Source of the DNA: Gonium pectorale
Taxonomy: Eukaryota; Chlorophyta; Chlorophyceae; Chlamydomonadales; Volvocaceae
Assembly (NCBI GenBank): GCA_001584585.1
Contig: LSYV01000018.1
Span: 1,043,900-1,107,899, forward strand
Reading direction: 5' to 3'
Length of the DNA: 64,000 nt
Each line of letters opens with the position of its first letter. The first letter of the stretch is position 1. Of the stretch, positions 12,575 through 24,900 are shown piece after piece. The position numbers were made by a program, and so were the translations under genes. A model generated the notes under the pieces. The model was not told where the DNA came from and ran no database searches. It saw only the letters and a list, made by a program, of their open reading frames with translations.

Positions 12575-15500
12575 ATGCGTGGTATCGTCTGGGCACCGGC
12601 GCCGGTGCTGTCATGTCTACTCTATATTGTCTTCCCTGGCTTAGCGCTCTCCGCCCGCTTCGGCGCCGCGGGGGAAGCAGGCCAGGCAGCACAAGGGCGG
12701 CCGTGTCCCTGTGCTCGCCCGGAATTGTGTGAGTTCATCAAAGCAGAGCAGAAGCGCGAGGCAAGTACGGCACCGGCCATCAGGTCGTAGCACTGCTTGC
12801 CGAGTCCTATGGATGGGAAAACGCTGTCGGAGAGGGGGGCAACTAATTTTCGCGAGTGAATTTGTGCCGGTGGTCGCCTTGTGTGGGTTGCCGGAAGTGC
12901 CGCTTCAAGCGTCCACAGACTCAAGTTGGTACCCGTCCCCAATCCACTCAAGATACCCGCCACGCCTCAACCCCCGGGCAGTTCTTGGGATTCTTCTTCC
13001 CGTACGACCAACCCATCGACCTGTACGACTGGAGCAAGATCACGTCTGTGGCATGGGTGCCGCCGGAGCGCACGGACGCCATCTGCACGGCCCATGAACA
13101 CGGCGCGTCTCACGGGGCGGGATGGGCACCGTACGCTGACTCCGGCTTTACCGCTTCGCTTGCAAGCATGGCTGCTGCACTACCAAACATATGCTGGCGC
13201 GCACCCTTCCAAGGGAGCAACGGGTATCCGTCTGAGCCTTGCGGCGCCAATGGCGAAGGTTACAGGGAGTGTAGGGCATTTATGATACCGGCCCATGTGC
13301 CACACGTGGCGCTACATGGCGTGCCCGTGTGCATGGCTGCACGGCGCACCGTGCAGGTGTGCGCGTGCTGATCAACGCGGAGGATGTCTCTCAACCCATT
13401 GCCAACGCGTCCATCCGGCAGGCCTGGGTGGGTGCGAGGCGGTTGCGCCGGCGCCAACGGCGGCGTGCCTTCCGATGCCGGCGGACCCCACCCCTAAGGT
13501 CCCGTGCAGAAAGACGCGCCCATACGCAGCGGTAATCATAATTAGGTCGGCGCCTCGGCGGTTTCAAGTACCAAGAATTTCCTGCCTAACTAGTTGTGGT
13601 GTCCACAGCGTCAAACCGGCCACCCGCACAGGGGCCGCCTGCTGCCCTGCTCCACCGTCAGCACCCCACACTTTCAGCGTCGCAGACTGGTCCTGTCCCC
13701 ATATCGTCGGCATAATGCTACGGTCTACCATCTCCAATTTGGCACATGTAGTGACGATTCGATCCTTGAGGGCGGACCGCATCCCGACGCACCCATATAC
13801 GGGCATCATCGTGTGGTATGACGCGCTGAGACGGCCGGGCCTTGGGTCGGTGCTTGCAGATTGAGAAGCAGATTGATCTGGCCAGGCAGTTTTGGTACGA
13901 CGGGATTAACTTTGACTACGAGCTGCCCGCACAGGTGAGCATGGGCGGCGATGCCGGCATTCGGGCGGCCCCTTACCGCATGCACGGGGCCACCGCACGG
14001 AGATGAACCTGCCTTGCGTACCCGGCCTGGACATGTCAGCGCCATCGTCGCACACCCGACTGACTGATTATCAAGTTTGCTCCGGCGAACGTTTTCATCT
14101 TGCCCTCTTGCGTCGTCGCCGCCCAGATGGGATCGGAGATCGCCCGGAACTACACGCTGCTGGTGGCGGAGACGCGGCGCGCGTTCCGGCACCTGAACCC
14201 GCACGCACAGGTTGGTGTGTCCAGGGCGTTTGGGGCGGGGAGTATCAGTTTCATCGCCTATGGCTACACGGCTCGTAGTACCCCCCAGACGCTGCCTTGC
14301 CGTGCTGAAGGCCGTGGCCTGTTCTGAGCTTCTGACCCCTTCGCTGCGGCTGGCCTTGCTTCGCATGGCCTGTGTGCCTCACAGGGCCCCAGGCTGCAGG
14401 CTGGCAGTTAGTCATAGTGCCAGTGCCAGTTTAGTCTGCCCTTGTGAAGCCCAGATCGGACTGGGGCGGAATAGAACTCGCACACGCATGCAGGTGTCCG
14501 TGGACGTGCCCTGGGCGGCATTCGGCAACGACGGCCGCGATTACGACTACGTGGGACTGGCGACGGCCGCAGACCTGCTCTTCGTGATGTCATACGACAT
14601 GCAGGCACAGGTGTGCGGCGCCAGTACGTCAGATTGGCACTGCTGCAGCGATGTTGCGATGGCAAGGGGTTCGCGACCGTGGGGCTTCGCGCTGCAGCGC
14701 GGCCGGACCCTGCATGCTGCGGGATGCTGATGCGGCCTCAAGCAGTTGCCACTGCGTCCGTACCGCGCAGCAAGAAGGTGCGCCTCCCGGCCGTTAGCTC
14801 ACCGCATTCAACTAAAGTGCATTGATTATGAGCACTGAGAAAGCACAATCAGCGAGCAGCCTCTTTTCCGCTTTGCTGCGGTGCAGGTCTTCAGCCGCTG
14901 CGTCGCTGCGGCCAACAGCCCCCTTCCGCAGGTGCGCATGCGAACAGGCCAAGGGGCCACGTGGCTCCTTGCGCGTCTGCCAGGCTCGGCAGGCACGCTT
15001 CGGGTCTTAGCCTCTAAGGCCCCATGGTCTGCCCCTGGTAACCTTGCGCCACGCGCTTCTGCGTCGATGTGGAAAACCCTGTGCACACATGGCGACATCG
15101 CGACCCTCATCGCGACCCATTTCGCCTTGGTCTCAGGTGGAGAAGGGCCTGCAGCAGTACATGGACCTGGGCATACCGCCGCAGAAACTGGTATTAGGGG
15201 TCGCTTGGTGAGATCGCCGTGATTGGACCCGCAGAGCTTATTTGATAGTGCCGCCGTCGGGGCCCCGCAAGGTACCGGGCCGTGTGCTTGGGTCGGAAGT
15301 GGTGCCTGGCTCCAGATCGCGTTGCCTTCCCTCTCGGGAGCGCCTGATTGCAAGACATTCTTCCTCAATAGGTGGGCAAACATGTTGCAACTGCGCCCCC
15401 AGGTACGGATATGACTACATGTGCGAGGCTGATGCTCGCGGCGTCAGCCCCGATCCACGGGTCGATCTGTGCCCCATTCAGCCGGTCGAGTACCGCGGTT

Positions 15501-16564
15501 GCCCCTGCAGTGACGCTGCGGGCATGCAGCGGGGCTTTAAGGACCTCATGGAAGGTACGGCGTTTGCGGAGCGCGGGCCAGGGCGCTGCGCGTGCACATG
15601 TTGTTGCAGTGGAGGTGGCATTGCGCCCGCTTGCTGGTCGATGAACCTTCCGAAAGGGCCTGATGCAGATGAGGCAGCATAGGGCACACTATGTGATTCA
15701 TATTATGACTTAACTCAGCCTGTCAATGAGGCCGATGCTCACCAACCATGGCGAGCGCCTGATTATCTCATTTCCGGGCATACCAGCTGCGTTATGTTTG
15801 TGACGTCTTTGGGCCTGACCGCCCAGCATTCGGGATGGGATCTGATCGGCTTCTTAAGTGGCTTTTTGTCGGTGCTGCGCAATCTGGGCTACTCCGTGCC
15901 AAGTTCAGACATGACGGCTGACGGGTTGCGCCTGCAGTTCTGCGCTCGGGAAGGAACAGCACGGGCCTGCTATGGGACTCCCTGGCGCAAAGCCCACACT
16001 TCAACTACGTAGATGAGGCGGATCACGTGCACCAGGTAAGCAAACAATATCTAGTGGTGTTTGCTGAGCCTGCAGCCTTGTCAGGCATTGGTGGTTCACA
16101 ATGCGCCCCCACGGTCTACCCCCTCCACCTGAACGAATTTGCAAGGGGCAATTATTGTCGATCAATACCAAACCTATCTTTCATCACCCCATGGTCGTCC
16201 CGGCTTTTACTGGGTCCATCAGGGGCCTTAACCATGGCCATCTGCGTCTAATCCTCACCCCGGGTGATGTTTACGTTGTATCAGCGTTTCACGGTGCTGT
16301 TTTTGCGCCATGTCCTGTCAGGGCTCAGCATGCTCAGGTTAGGTGCCCTTTGAATCCTCTCAGGTTTGGTTTGAGACGCCAGAGAGCCTGCGGCTCAAGT
16401 ACCGCCTGGCCGCTGACCGGGGCCTGCGCGGCGTGGGGTCATGGAACCTGGGAAGCCTTGAGCATCGCTCACAGGGTGCTCCGTCCGCCGTGTCTGACAC
16501 CCAGCGTATGTGGGAAGCCGTCGAGGAGTTCTTGGGTAGGCACGAAGGCGCTTCAGTTAATTGA
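12575..16564 (+). CDS. CTBS: Di-N-acetylchitobiase, glycoside hydrolase family 18
   Basis: Predicted exons: 12575-12760, 12982-13102, 13357-13427, 13860-13934, 14127-14210, 14494-14610, 14887-14931, 15137-15207, 15403-15554, 15938-16035, 16364-16564; total 1,221 nt, 406 residues. This is close to the usual length of animal chitobiase (about 385). The first ATG opens a hydrophobic leader (VLSCLLYIVFPGLALS), so the protein is probably secreted or vacuolar. Family landmarks run in order: PCPCARPELC, YDWSKITSVAWV, VLINAEDVS, the catalytic motif DGINFDYE with its acid Glu, FVMSYD, WYGYDY, PCSDAAG and GVGSWN. Known chitobiases remove GlcNAc from the reducing end of chitooligosaccharides and N-glycan cores. 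Two introns need GC donors (12761 and 13103); the second is weak, so that junction is less certain. Function by homology is firm. Confidence 0.9.
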
Positions 16565-17096
16565 CACCGAGGGCGCCTCAGGGCACAAACTCCACGCTTG
16601 TAGCGTTGCCATTTGCCTGGGTGGGGCTTTGCCGACACGGGGCGGGCGATCTGGCTTGGGACACGGTAGGCATGCTCTTTAGTGCAACATCGTTGCGACA
16701 TCTTGACACCCTGACGAGTAACGTATTGTCGTTAGCAGCAATATAACACCTCCGCGCATCGTTCAGCCAGCCTTGCCCAGTAGTTTCGTCTCCTCTTCAC
16801 CAGCCTGATACCAATCTCCACCAGCAGGCACCAGGCAGGGTAGGTAGGGCAGGGCTAGGCATGACACGGATCAGCCGCACGGCAGGGGGTCTCGTTTCAG
16901 GTACCTCGCCTCAGGCCAAAGTGAGGTGCAATGACTCTTCATGGGCGTGCGGCTGGCAGGATGTACGGGACGGCCGCACGTGGACGGAGGGCACTTCCGA
17001 AAACAGGGGCTGCGTGCAATTCCGCAGAGTACACTGCATATTGTCGTTCAACATAGGGCTGGAAAGGGCTCTACCACGTGGGCATTCGCAGGAATC

Positions 17097-17101
17097 TGTA
17101 A
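17097..17101 (+). terminator. TGTAA polyadenylation motif, probable chitobiase 3' end
   Basis: TGTAA is the usual polyadenylation signal in volvocine algae. This is the first plus-strand copy found after the chitobiase stop at 16564. The assignment rests on position only. Confidence 0.45.
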
Positions 17102-17649
17102 CGTACATGGTTTCTCGGCCATTATGCGTGCATTGAAAGTAATTTACCCACAAGTTTGCTATCGCCGTAAGAGTGTAAGAGTGTACTCGCTGACTCGAAG
17201 TTCATGACTTTACTGCGGCCTCGGCTTTCCAATTTCTTGAGTTCTGCCGTGAGATCATCAACAAATACTGTATTTAAACTACAGTGTAATTATCGATCGT
17301 GGGGTCACCCTTGCTCGTCGATTTCACAGCCTCCTCAAAAGCTATTCTGTAGAGTTAATGTATTATAAAACCATGGCCCTTTTTCCATTACCACCATAAT
17401 ATACGGGGCTGCCGTTCTTCGCCAACAAGACCGCTCGCACAGAAGTACGTGTGATACGAAGGGCGTATAGTTAGCAGTAGGGAGGCACAAATAGCGAGCG
17501 TTCCAGCTTGTGCCAAACCGCTCAACTGCCTCCCGCCTCAAGGCCCGACCGCAGGAGCGCTCATGTTTTTTACGGCTCTGGGATACAGGCTCTGACGAGC
17601 TTACGGGTGCGTATGTCTGTCCATTATGCGGCCTGGCCTGAGCGGAGCG

Positions 17650-17984
17650 ATGGAGCTGGCATTGGCAGAGCAAAGAGCGCAGCTTCGCACAATCGCTAGC
17701 GAAGGGAGCCATTCCTGAACTCGCTCATACGTCGACCGTGTCGTATGGTCGCGGACTGCATGTCGACCTCGGGCCTGTCTCGCAGGGATGGATTTCGGCT
17801 CGTGGGGGAGTGAGAGGAGTGCGAGCGTTGCGTCCAGCAGGTGCCGCAACTGCGGCAGTCGCTCCAGGAGCACCGACAGGCAGCTCGGAGTTGCCGTGGA
17901 GAGCTGCTAAACGAGGGGGGAGGGCTGGAGGCCCGTTTCCAGCTGCCTACGGCGGCGGGAAGGAGCCGCTGACCCGGAAGCGAC
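17650..17984 (+). other. Possible small coiled-coil coding segments, gene model unresolved
   Basis: Two plus-strand stretches look protein-coding but could not be joined. One begins with ATG at 17650 and reads MELALAEQRAQLRTIASEG before a stop at about 17716-17718. The other, roughly 17814-17984, reads EECERCVQQVPQLRQSLQ then a run rich in Gln, Arg, Ala and Glu to a stop. Both have heptad-like charged and aliphatic spacing. No canonical donor was found between them, and no family is recognised. They could be a small gene, a 5' exon of a longer one, or chance. Confidence 0.25.
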
Positions 17985-18970
17985 CGGTTACACAGGCGCC
18001 TTCCTGCAGCGGCCATGGAGGTGAGGCTACACTGGTTAGGGGTTCTAACATGCAGTAGCGTCTAGCTTCAGCCGACTAGCCGGCTGCGTTCACTGGAGGC
18101 ACGGCATACTGTTTATCGGAGTGGGGATAGCGGACCCCACCCCGGCGCCGAGTATTTGGCTCTCGGATCGGTGCGGCTGGTGTCCTGTGGGCGCGCGCCA
18201 CAGCTCGAGGTCATACCGGCAGATAAGCCCTGTGTGGATATGAGCCACCGAAGGCACACGGGCAGCTCACGCGCAAGAAGATGAGGGTCTGGTGAGGGAT
18301 AGGTTGAAGGCGAGTGGCCTGCTTGGGGCTTGCTGCCTTCGCAGGTGGCTGGTGAGGACATACGTAATGAATAGCTTTTGGGTTGCTTTTGTGCCGCCCC
18401 TTCATGCCAAGTTATGTTGAGGCGTCAGACGTGTAGGCCACTGTAGCAGTACGCGAAATGTTGGGGGTCGGTGCCGACTGCCAACTGCCAACTGCCGTGC
18501 GGCAGCCGTGCATGGGTGCACTGCGGATGGCGCCACACCGTTGATGGCGCCTTGAGGGCCAGGTGATGTTCCCTTGCCTGTGCAGCTCCGGGGCGGGGCG
18601 TGGTCGTGCATGGCTCCAGGCAGCGTGCCTGGTAGCGAGGGTATTGCTGCCTTGAAATCAGATAGCTCATGGGGGCACTTGTAGGCCTGCCTGTTGCGGA
18701 TGCTCGGCATGGTCATTCAGCTGGGTGCAAAGACATAGTATACTCCCGGTATGTTTCATACTGCTTGAACGTCCTCAATGTGCTCGCCCCCGCCCCCCCG
18801 GATGACCAAACCGTTTCCTCGCCACTGACGGCTGTGCACCCGCTTCCTACGCACCCTCCTGTCGACGCGTTGCCAACGCTTGTTGTCGTAATCCCGGACC
18901 GGCACCTGCTGGACTGCTGTTCCTGCCCAACGATGAACGCTGCGGCTCCCCGTCCCGGCAACCCTGGCAG

Positions 18971-21900
18971 AATTATGAATACATCGGTGAGGAGTTGCTG
19001 TGCAAGGGCTGAGGAAGTATATGTGATTGCGATGCTCTGGAAGGCATTAAACCCCATGTGCGATGTCTTAGCACCTGTGCGTAGTTCCGGCAAGGTCTGA
19101 GTTCTGTCCACCTTGCTCCTTTCATGACGGTAGTGCCGAGGTCATAGCCCAACCGTTCATCTCGCATGCAGGTGACCTGGGGAGCGGTAGCTATGGGTTT
19201 GTGTGGAAGTGCCAGCAGCGGAGCAGCGGTCGCATCGTGGCGGTGAAGGGCTTCAAGCTGGCACACAAGGACAAGAAGGTGAGGCGGCCACGCGTGTGAC
19301 GGCCCGGGATGGAGACTCCGGGACGGTGGGAGTCATGACTACGGGATTGCGACAAGCCCTCCAGGGCAAATGGGGCAGCATTGGCTCCCCGTGCTTCGAT
19401 AATTGTGCCTGCAATGGTGTGCACCGTGGATTTCGATGCTGTCGATGCCTTGCACCGCATCATGCTGCTGCACATCTGACGGCCAGAGTGCACTTGCTCA
19501 GCCGCGTTCTGGCACCGTCCCCCGCCCCAGTTCTTGGACCAGGCAATCCGCGAAGTGCGGATGCTCCGAGCGGCGGGCGACCACCCCAACGTGGTGCAGC
19601 TTCTTGAGGCCTTCAGGTGCGTGTGGCTCGAAGGGTACGTTCCAGTCTCGCACAGGAACTCAGCCCGTCTGATCGCATACCCTGTCCGTCAGCCGAATGA
19701 GGGCGTCTTTTGACTCGTTCATAATCCTAACTTGGGTCGCGGGTCGTGCATGGCCGAATCCTCATTTGGAGCGGCGCAGGAGCAGTACAGGCCGCGTGTA
19801 CATGGTGTTTGAGTTTGTGGAGCGTTGCCTCTCGTCGGAGCTGCACAAGCGCTTCACGTGCGGCCTGCCCGCGGGGCAGACGCGGCTGGTGCTATGGCAG
19901 CTGCTGGCGGCGGTAGCGCACCTGCATAGCAAGAAGGTGGGGTTGAAGGAGGCAGCAGCCTCGACTGCGCTTGTCGGGAGAAGACCTCCCGTCTTGTCCC
20001 CCACCCAGGAAGGGATAACTGTTGTTTGGGATCGAGGGTGCTAGGTGCGGAGACGGGGTGGCCAATAGAGGGACCCGCACGCACACACCTCCCATACTAC
20101 GACCTTAGTCTCGACAAAACCGTCTAGTGTAGTCGCTTTAGCCAACACACTCTGGAGGCCGCCGCTTTCGGTGGCATATACCTGGCGGCTGCTTGGCCAT
20201 CGGATACGCTGACACCCTCCGGGAGCCGGCGACACGAAGGCAAGAAAAGGCTTGGCCGCCGGACGGGCGAACGCAGCTGGCGTCCAGTTTTCTATATCAA
20301 ACCTGTTTCTTTCACCCCCCCCCCGCCCACACACACCCGGATGAACATGCATGCGGGTTGGTGAAGCCGCTGCGATGTGACGCGGCTGCAATTGGCGAGA
20401 GCTGTTGGGAGCACGTCAGCAAAGCTCGGAACATGATGCCTATCTTTGCCCCGATGACTTATACCACCACATTTGGGTTCGCCGCACGCAGATGTTGCAC
20501 CGCGATATCAAGCCTGGCAACCTGCTCATGACTGCGGGCGGCGTCCTGAAGCTGTGCGACTTCGGCTTCGCGAGGACCACCCGGGTTGAACCCTACAAGG
20601 TGCGTCTCCACCCGGTGACGCACACCGGCGTCACGGTAACGCCTGAGCTGCCACTCCCGCGGGCTGTGAACTCATCGCCCTGCGCGGTCCTGCACGCATA
20701 TGCAATCCTCCCCGCAGGCGGACCGTTTCTCGTCCTATGTGGTAACTCGATGGTATCGCTCGCCGGGTGAGCTTATGGGTATGTTTGTGAAGTCAGACGA
20801 TCAGTTTACTTGCCGTGTGTTTGGTTGCGTGCTTGATTGGCGTGGGCTGCGGACCCTAAGCTGGGGCGCCCAGCGGGGTCCCGAACGGGATCGCGGAAGG
20901 TGGTCGCTGTCCCTGCACGAACTAAATCCAGTGCTCAACCCACACGCCTATCAATCACTGCAAACACAGTTGCATCTGGATTGTGCTCGCTCACTTTTCC
21001 ATCAAGAGCCTGCAACTATATTGCCCCGTGATCCGCAGAGATGCTGGTTTCTGACCTCTACTCCGCCGCCTCCGACGTAAGCATTGAGGGAGCATCGCAA
21101 AGCGGTTATGGAGTTGGGTGCCGGCCGTCCTCATGCAAGTCGATAGCTGCTGCCTTGCCCATGGGGGTGCGGGGCCTTGGCCAGGCGGCGCTGGTCCCCA
21201 AAGTCGCTCGCCTGCAGCTTGTTGCTGAAGCTCACGATTTGCAAGACCTGACATACCCATGGCCAAACCTCCGGTAACTGACCCTGGGTCATCATAGCTG
21301 GCCGGTCTCATTCTGCGTGATTCTTCCAACCGCACCGCAGGTATGGTCGCTCGGCTGCACATTCGCAGAGCTCGCGACCGGGCGCCCCCTCTTCCCCGGT
21401 GAGTTTGCCGTGTCACGGAGATGGCCATGTTCCAGGGATGCTTGTCTTTGTGGGGCGAACATGTACGCCTGGCTCACTTGTCGCGAGCAGAGCAGTCCAT
21501 GTCGGGGCCCTGGCAACCGAGTTGGTCCCAAAGTCCACGCCCAGCTGTTGACGCGTGTCGGGCGTTGGTGGCGTTGACCTTCGTTTGAATGCTGCCCTGC
21601 ACGCCCGCAGGCAACTCTTCCCTGGACCAGCTGTGGCGCATCATGCGCTGCCTGGGACCGCTGCCGCCCAGCCAGGCGGAGCGCTTCGCGGCGGCCGCCA
21701 CAGCCGCGGGTCTGCCTGAGGCGCCAGCGCCGCCTCCGCGCGGCAAGTCGCTGTGGCAGCGCCTGCCCGAGCTGGATCCGCAGCTGCTGGAAGTGGTGAA
21801 GGTGCGTTATGGCCACCTTACGGGCTCCTGGGTAGGCGGGGACACACGGGCAAGCGGGTGGGGCGGCTGCCGAACTGGCAAGCGGACACTGAGATGGAGA

Positions 21901-24900
21901 TTGTCGCGATTGTGGATTGTACAAGGGGGCTAGGGTCATGGCGGACGGGACTGGGCGTTGACCAGCCGCGATGGACGCATAGCCAGCATTTCGCCGTCAG
22001 AGTGGTGGGCAAGCATGACTCAGTGGGCGGTCATAGTCCCAAAGAGCATGTAAGGCGCTGCCCCGTCCTTCATGGTTGCCCGCCCTCATATCCGCCTGCC
22101 CGCCCCACCCCAACCGGCATACACGCGCGCCTCAGGCCTGCCTCAAGCTGGACCCCGCAGAGCGCCCCACGGCGGCACAGCTCATGCAGATGCCGTACTT
22201 TTTTACCATTCCCAAACTCATCCTGGGAACGCCCCTGGAGCAGCTGTACAGCGAGCACGTCGGCGTGGGAGCAACGGGCCATGCCCTCCGCACGACCTCG
22301 GGTCGCGCCGCCATGGCTGCGGTGGCTTCACCCGCCTCACTGGCTTCATTGCCTGTTTGCGCATCGGCGCCCGTTCGCAGCCTGGGGTCCAGCGCCATTG
22401 GGCTGGGCGAGGTGATCAGGTCACCGGGCACGCAGTGCTACGCTGCGGCTGGCCCCACAACGGGCAACGTCGATGTTGGGGGCGAAGGTGGCGGCAGCGG
22501 TGCAGGCCTTGTGCGGCCACGACCGCCGTCGATGCTGCTGTCGGCGGTGGCGGCGTCCATGCTGGGCGAGGTGCAGCCGCCCCCCGGCAGCGCTAGCACT
22601 ACGGTGCCGCTCGTGTCGCCCCGGGACCCGCATGGCCTCCCACATGGCCGCGAAAGCGACGCAGGCGAGGACGGCGCCCGGGCGACAGAGACCGGAAGGG
22701 GTTGCGGAAGGGGCGGGGCGAGGTCTGCTCCGCGCAGCCCCGCAGCTCCGCCGGGCCGAGAGCTTCAAAGGGGCGACACCGGCGCCAAGCAGGCGGATCA
22801 GCAGCAGGCGCACGGGCAGCACAAACGGGAGCAGGAGCAGGACAATGAGCAGGACCAGGCGGCGCTGCGGAAGCGTCGAGCAACGGCGACAGCGGTGCCT
22901 ACAAACGCAGCTGCGCTGGTCAAGGCTCAGGACGGCCGGGCGGCCAGCGCGGGCGGCAGCGTTGCCCCCGGGTCGCGCGACGCCAAGGCCGCAGCCGCGA
23001 GAGGCGGCATGGTGATCGAGGTCAGTGGCGATGAGTTAGGCGCATTGCTCTCCTCCGACAGCATCCTCGCCGCGGCTGTGGCATCGCGAGGCGCTGGCGC
23101 GGCAGCGGAAGGGCCGACTCAGGCGCCACAGCGCCCAACGGTCGTCGACGACAGCTGCTACACGGCGCACGCGGGGCCTGTCTCCCTGGGGAGCATCGGG
23201 GCGAGGCAGAACTGCAGCAGCGGCGTGCACCTGGACCGAGAGCAGGACCGCAGGAGCTGCGCCGGCTTGCTGGCCGGCGATGCCAACGGCCCGGTGTTAG
23301 CTGGTGGCGGCGCGCCCGGTGAGAGCGGCATTGTGGGGCGCAGCCGAAGCACGCGGGCGGCTGCGTCCGGCGGCCGCGAGGTTCGCGCCGGGCTTGGGCC
23401 TGGCATTGGCCTGTTGGACGATGACGATGACGACGAACTCGTGTCCAACGGGGACGGCCACGTCAGCGAAGACGATGAGTTGATGGAGTATTTTGCGGCC
23501 GGGCCGCGGCGAGTCCCCGCAGCCATTGGCGCCGGCGCAGTGGCGGGCGGTATGCGCCGGGCCGGCTCGATGCGCGGCCACGCGGGCATCTCGCCGGTGC
23601 GGTCCGGAGCCCCTTCGGCCGGCGGTGCGAGCGATCACGGCGTCGCGCGCGACCCGCAGCGGCGCGGCCCCTCCGAGGGCATGCACGCGGGCGTGCAGAA
23701 CGTGCACCACGGGCTGTACGGCAGCAGCTCCCGGCAGCGAGTCAGCGTCGGCACCTCACAGGGCACGGGCACGGGCACGGGCAGCAAGACGGGCACGCGG
23801 CGCGTGGCGGCGCTGGTGCTGGGGTCGGTGGGGACCGTGAGCCTGGGGCGCCACGCCGCCGTCGGGGGTCGCAGGACCTCTCCCAGCCAGCAGGGGTCCC
23901 CCAGCGGCTCCACCAAGATGAGGCCCACGGTCGAGGCATTCCTGCCCTCGCAGGACGCCTCGGACCCACTCCCCGTCCTGCAGTCGCCGTCAGGGGCGGC
24001 GAGCCAGACGGTAGCGCTGCCGCCGCAGCCGCCGCCCATGCTCCAGCCCGCCGACTCAGCGCCACCGCCAGTGGTGCTGCCGCGCCCCAGCACCACCCTC
24101 GGCACCACCACTAGCGCTTCAGCTGAGGTAACGGCCGAGCCGCTCGGCTCGCTGGCCCATGCCGACGTGGGTCACATGGGTGTGCCGCCGATGTCCCTCA
24201 CCGCCTCCCACTCTACCACCGTTGGCTACGCTCTGCCGCCGTTGCTGCACTCGCGGGTATCGCTGCCCGCCTCGGGTTACGGCCCTCTGGGCGGGCCGCT
24301 CACGCTCATGAGCGCCGGCCACCAGCGGCGCACAATTTCGCGCCAGGGCTCCACTGTCTTCAACCAACTCATGTACGACGCTCTGCCAGAGATTGGCACA
24401 CCCGGCGGGGCGCCAGAGGTCCCGGCGGCCACGCCACCGCGCCGGCGCGCCGTCATGAGCGGCTTCACGCCCTGCCGCGCCGCTGCGGCTCGCGCCGCCG
24501 CCACGGGCGTGCCCGCTGCCGCCGCCATGGCCGCTGCAATGGGCGAGGCGATGCGCTCTACCATGGAGCTGTCAGTCGCGTTCAGCCCCATCCACGTCAG
24601 CCGCCAGAACGACATGATGTCACCCGACGGCGAGGGTCCGCAGCACGCGGGCGACGGCGACGGTACAGCGCACCCGCGCGGCAGCGCGACGGCCGCGGCT
24701 GCCGCCTCCGCGCGGCGTTATGTGCAGCACCACCGGCGGCACGGCTCATCAGTCATGCTGTCGGAGGCTGACCGGCAGGGCTACCTGCCCATGTCCTCCA
24801 GCGTGGCAGGAACCGATGCATATATGTCGTATTCCGTGCATGCCGCTGGGCAACGCGGCCCGCCGCACGGGCCATACCACCAGGCCCATCCGCGTGCGCC

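Larger units (their letters stand above)
16565..18970. other. Intergenic region between chitobiase and CDKL kinase
   Basis: About 2.4 kb without a confirmed gene. It contains a TGTAA motif at 17097-17101, suitable as the chitobiase polyadenylation signal about 530 bp after the stop. It also holds a possible coiled-coil exon near 17650-17980 (separate entry). The right-hand end should contain the promoter and first exon of the kinase gene, whose start codon I could not place. Confidence 0.5.

Noticed and set aside
22072..22596. Plus-strand frames overlapping the start of the long kinase exon
   Set aside because: They are alternative frames of the exon that begins at 22136 with [13 protein letters not shown], a kinase-domain signature in the correct phase.
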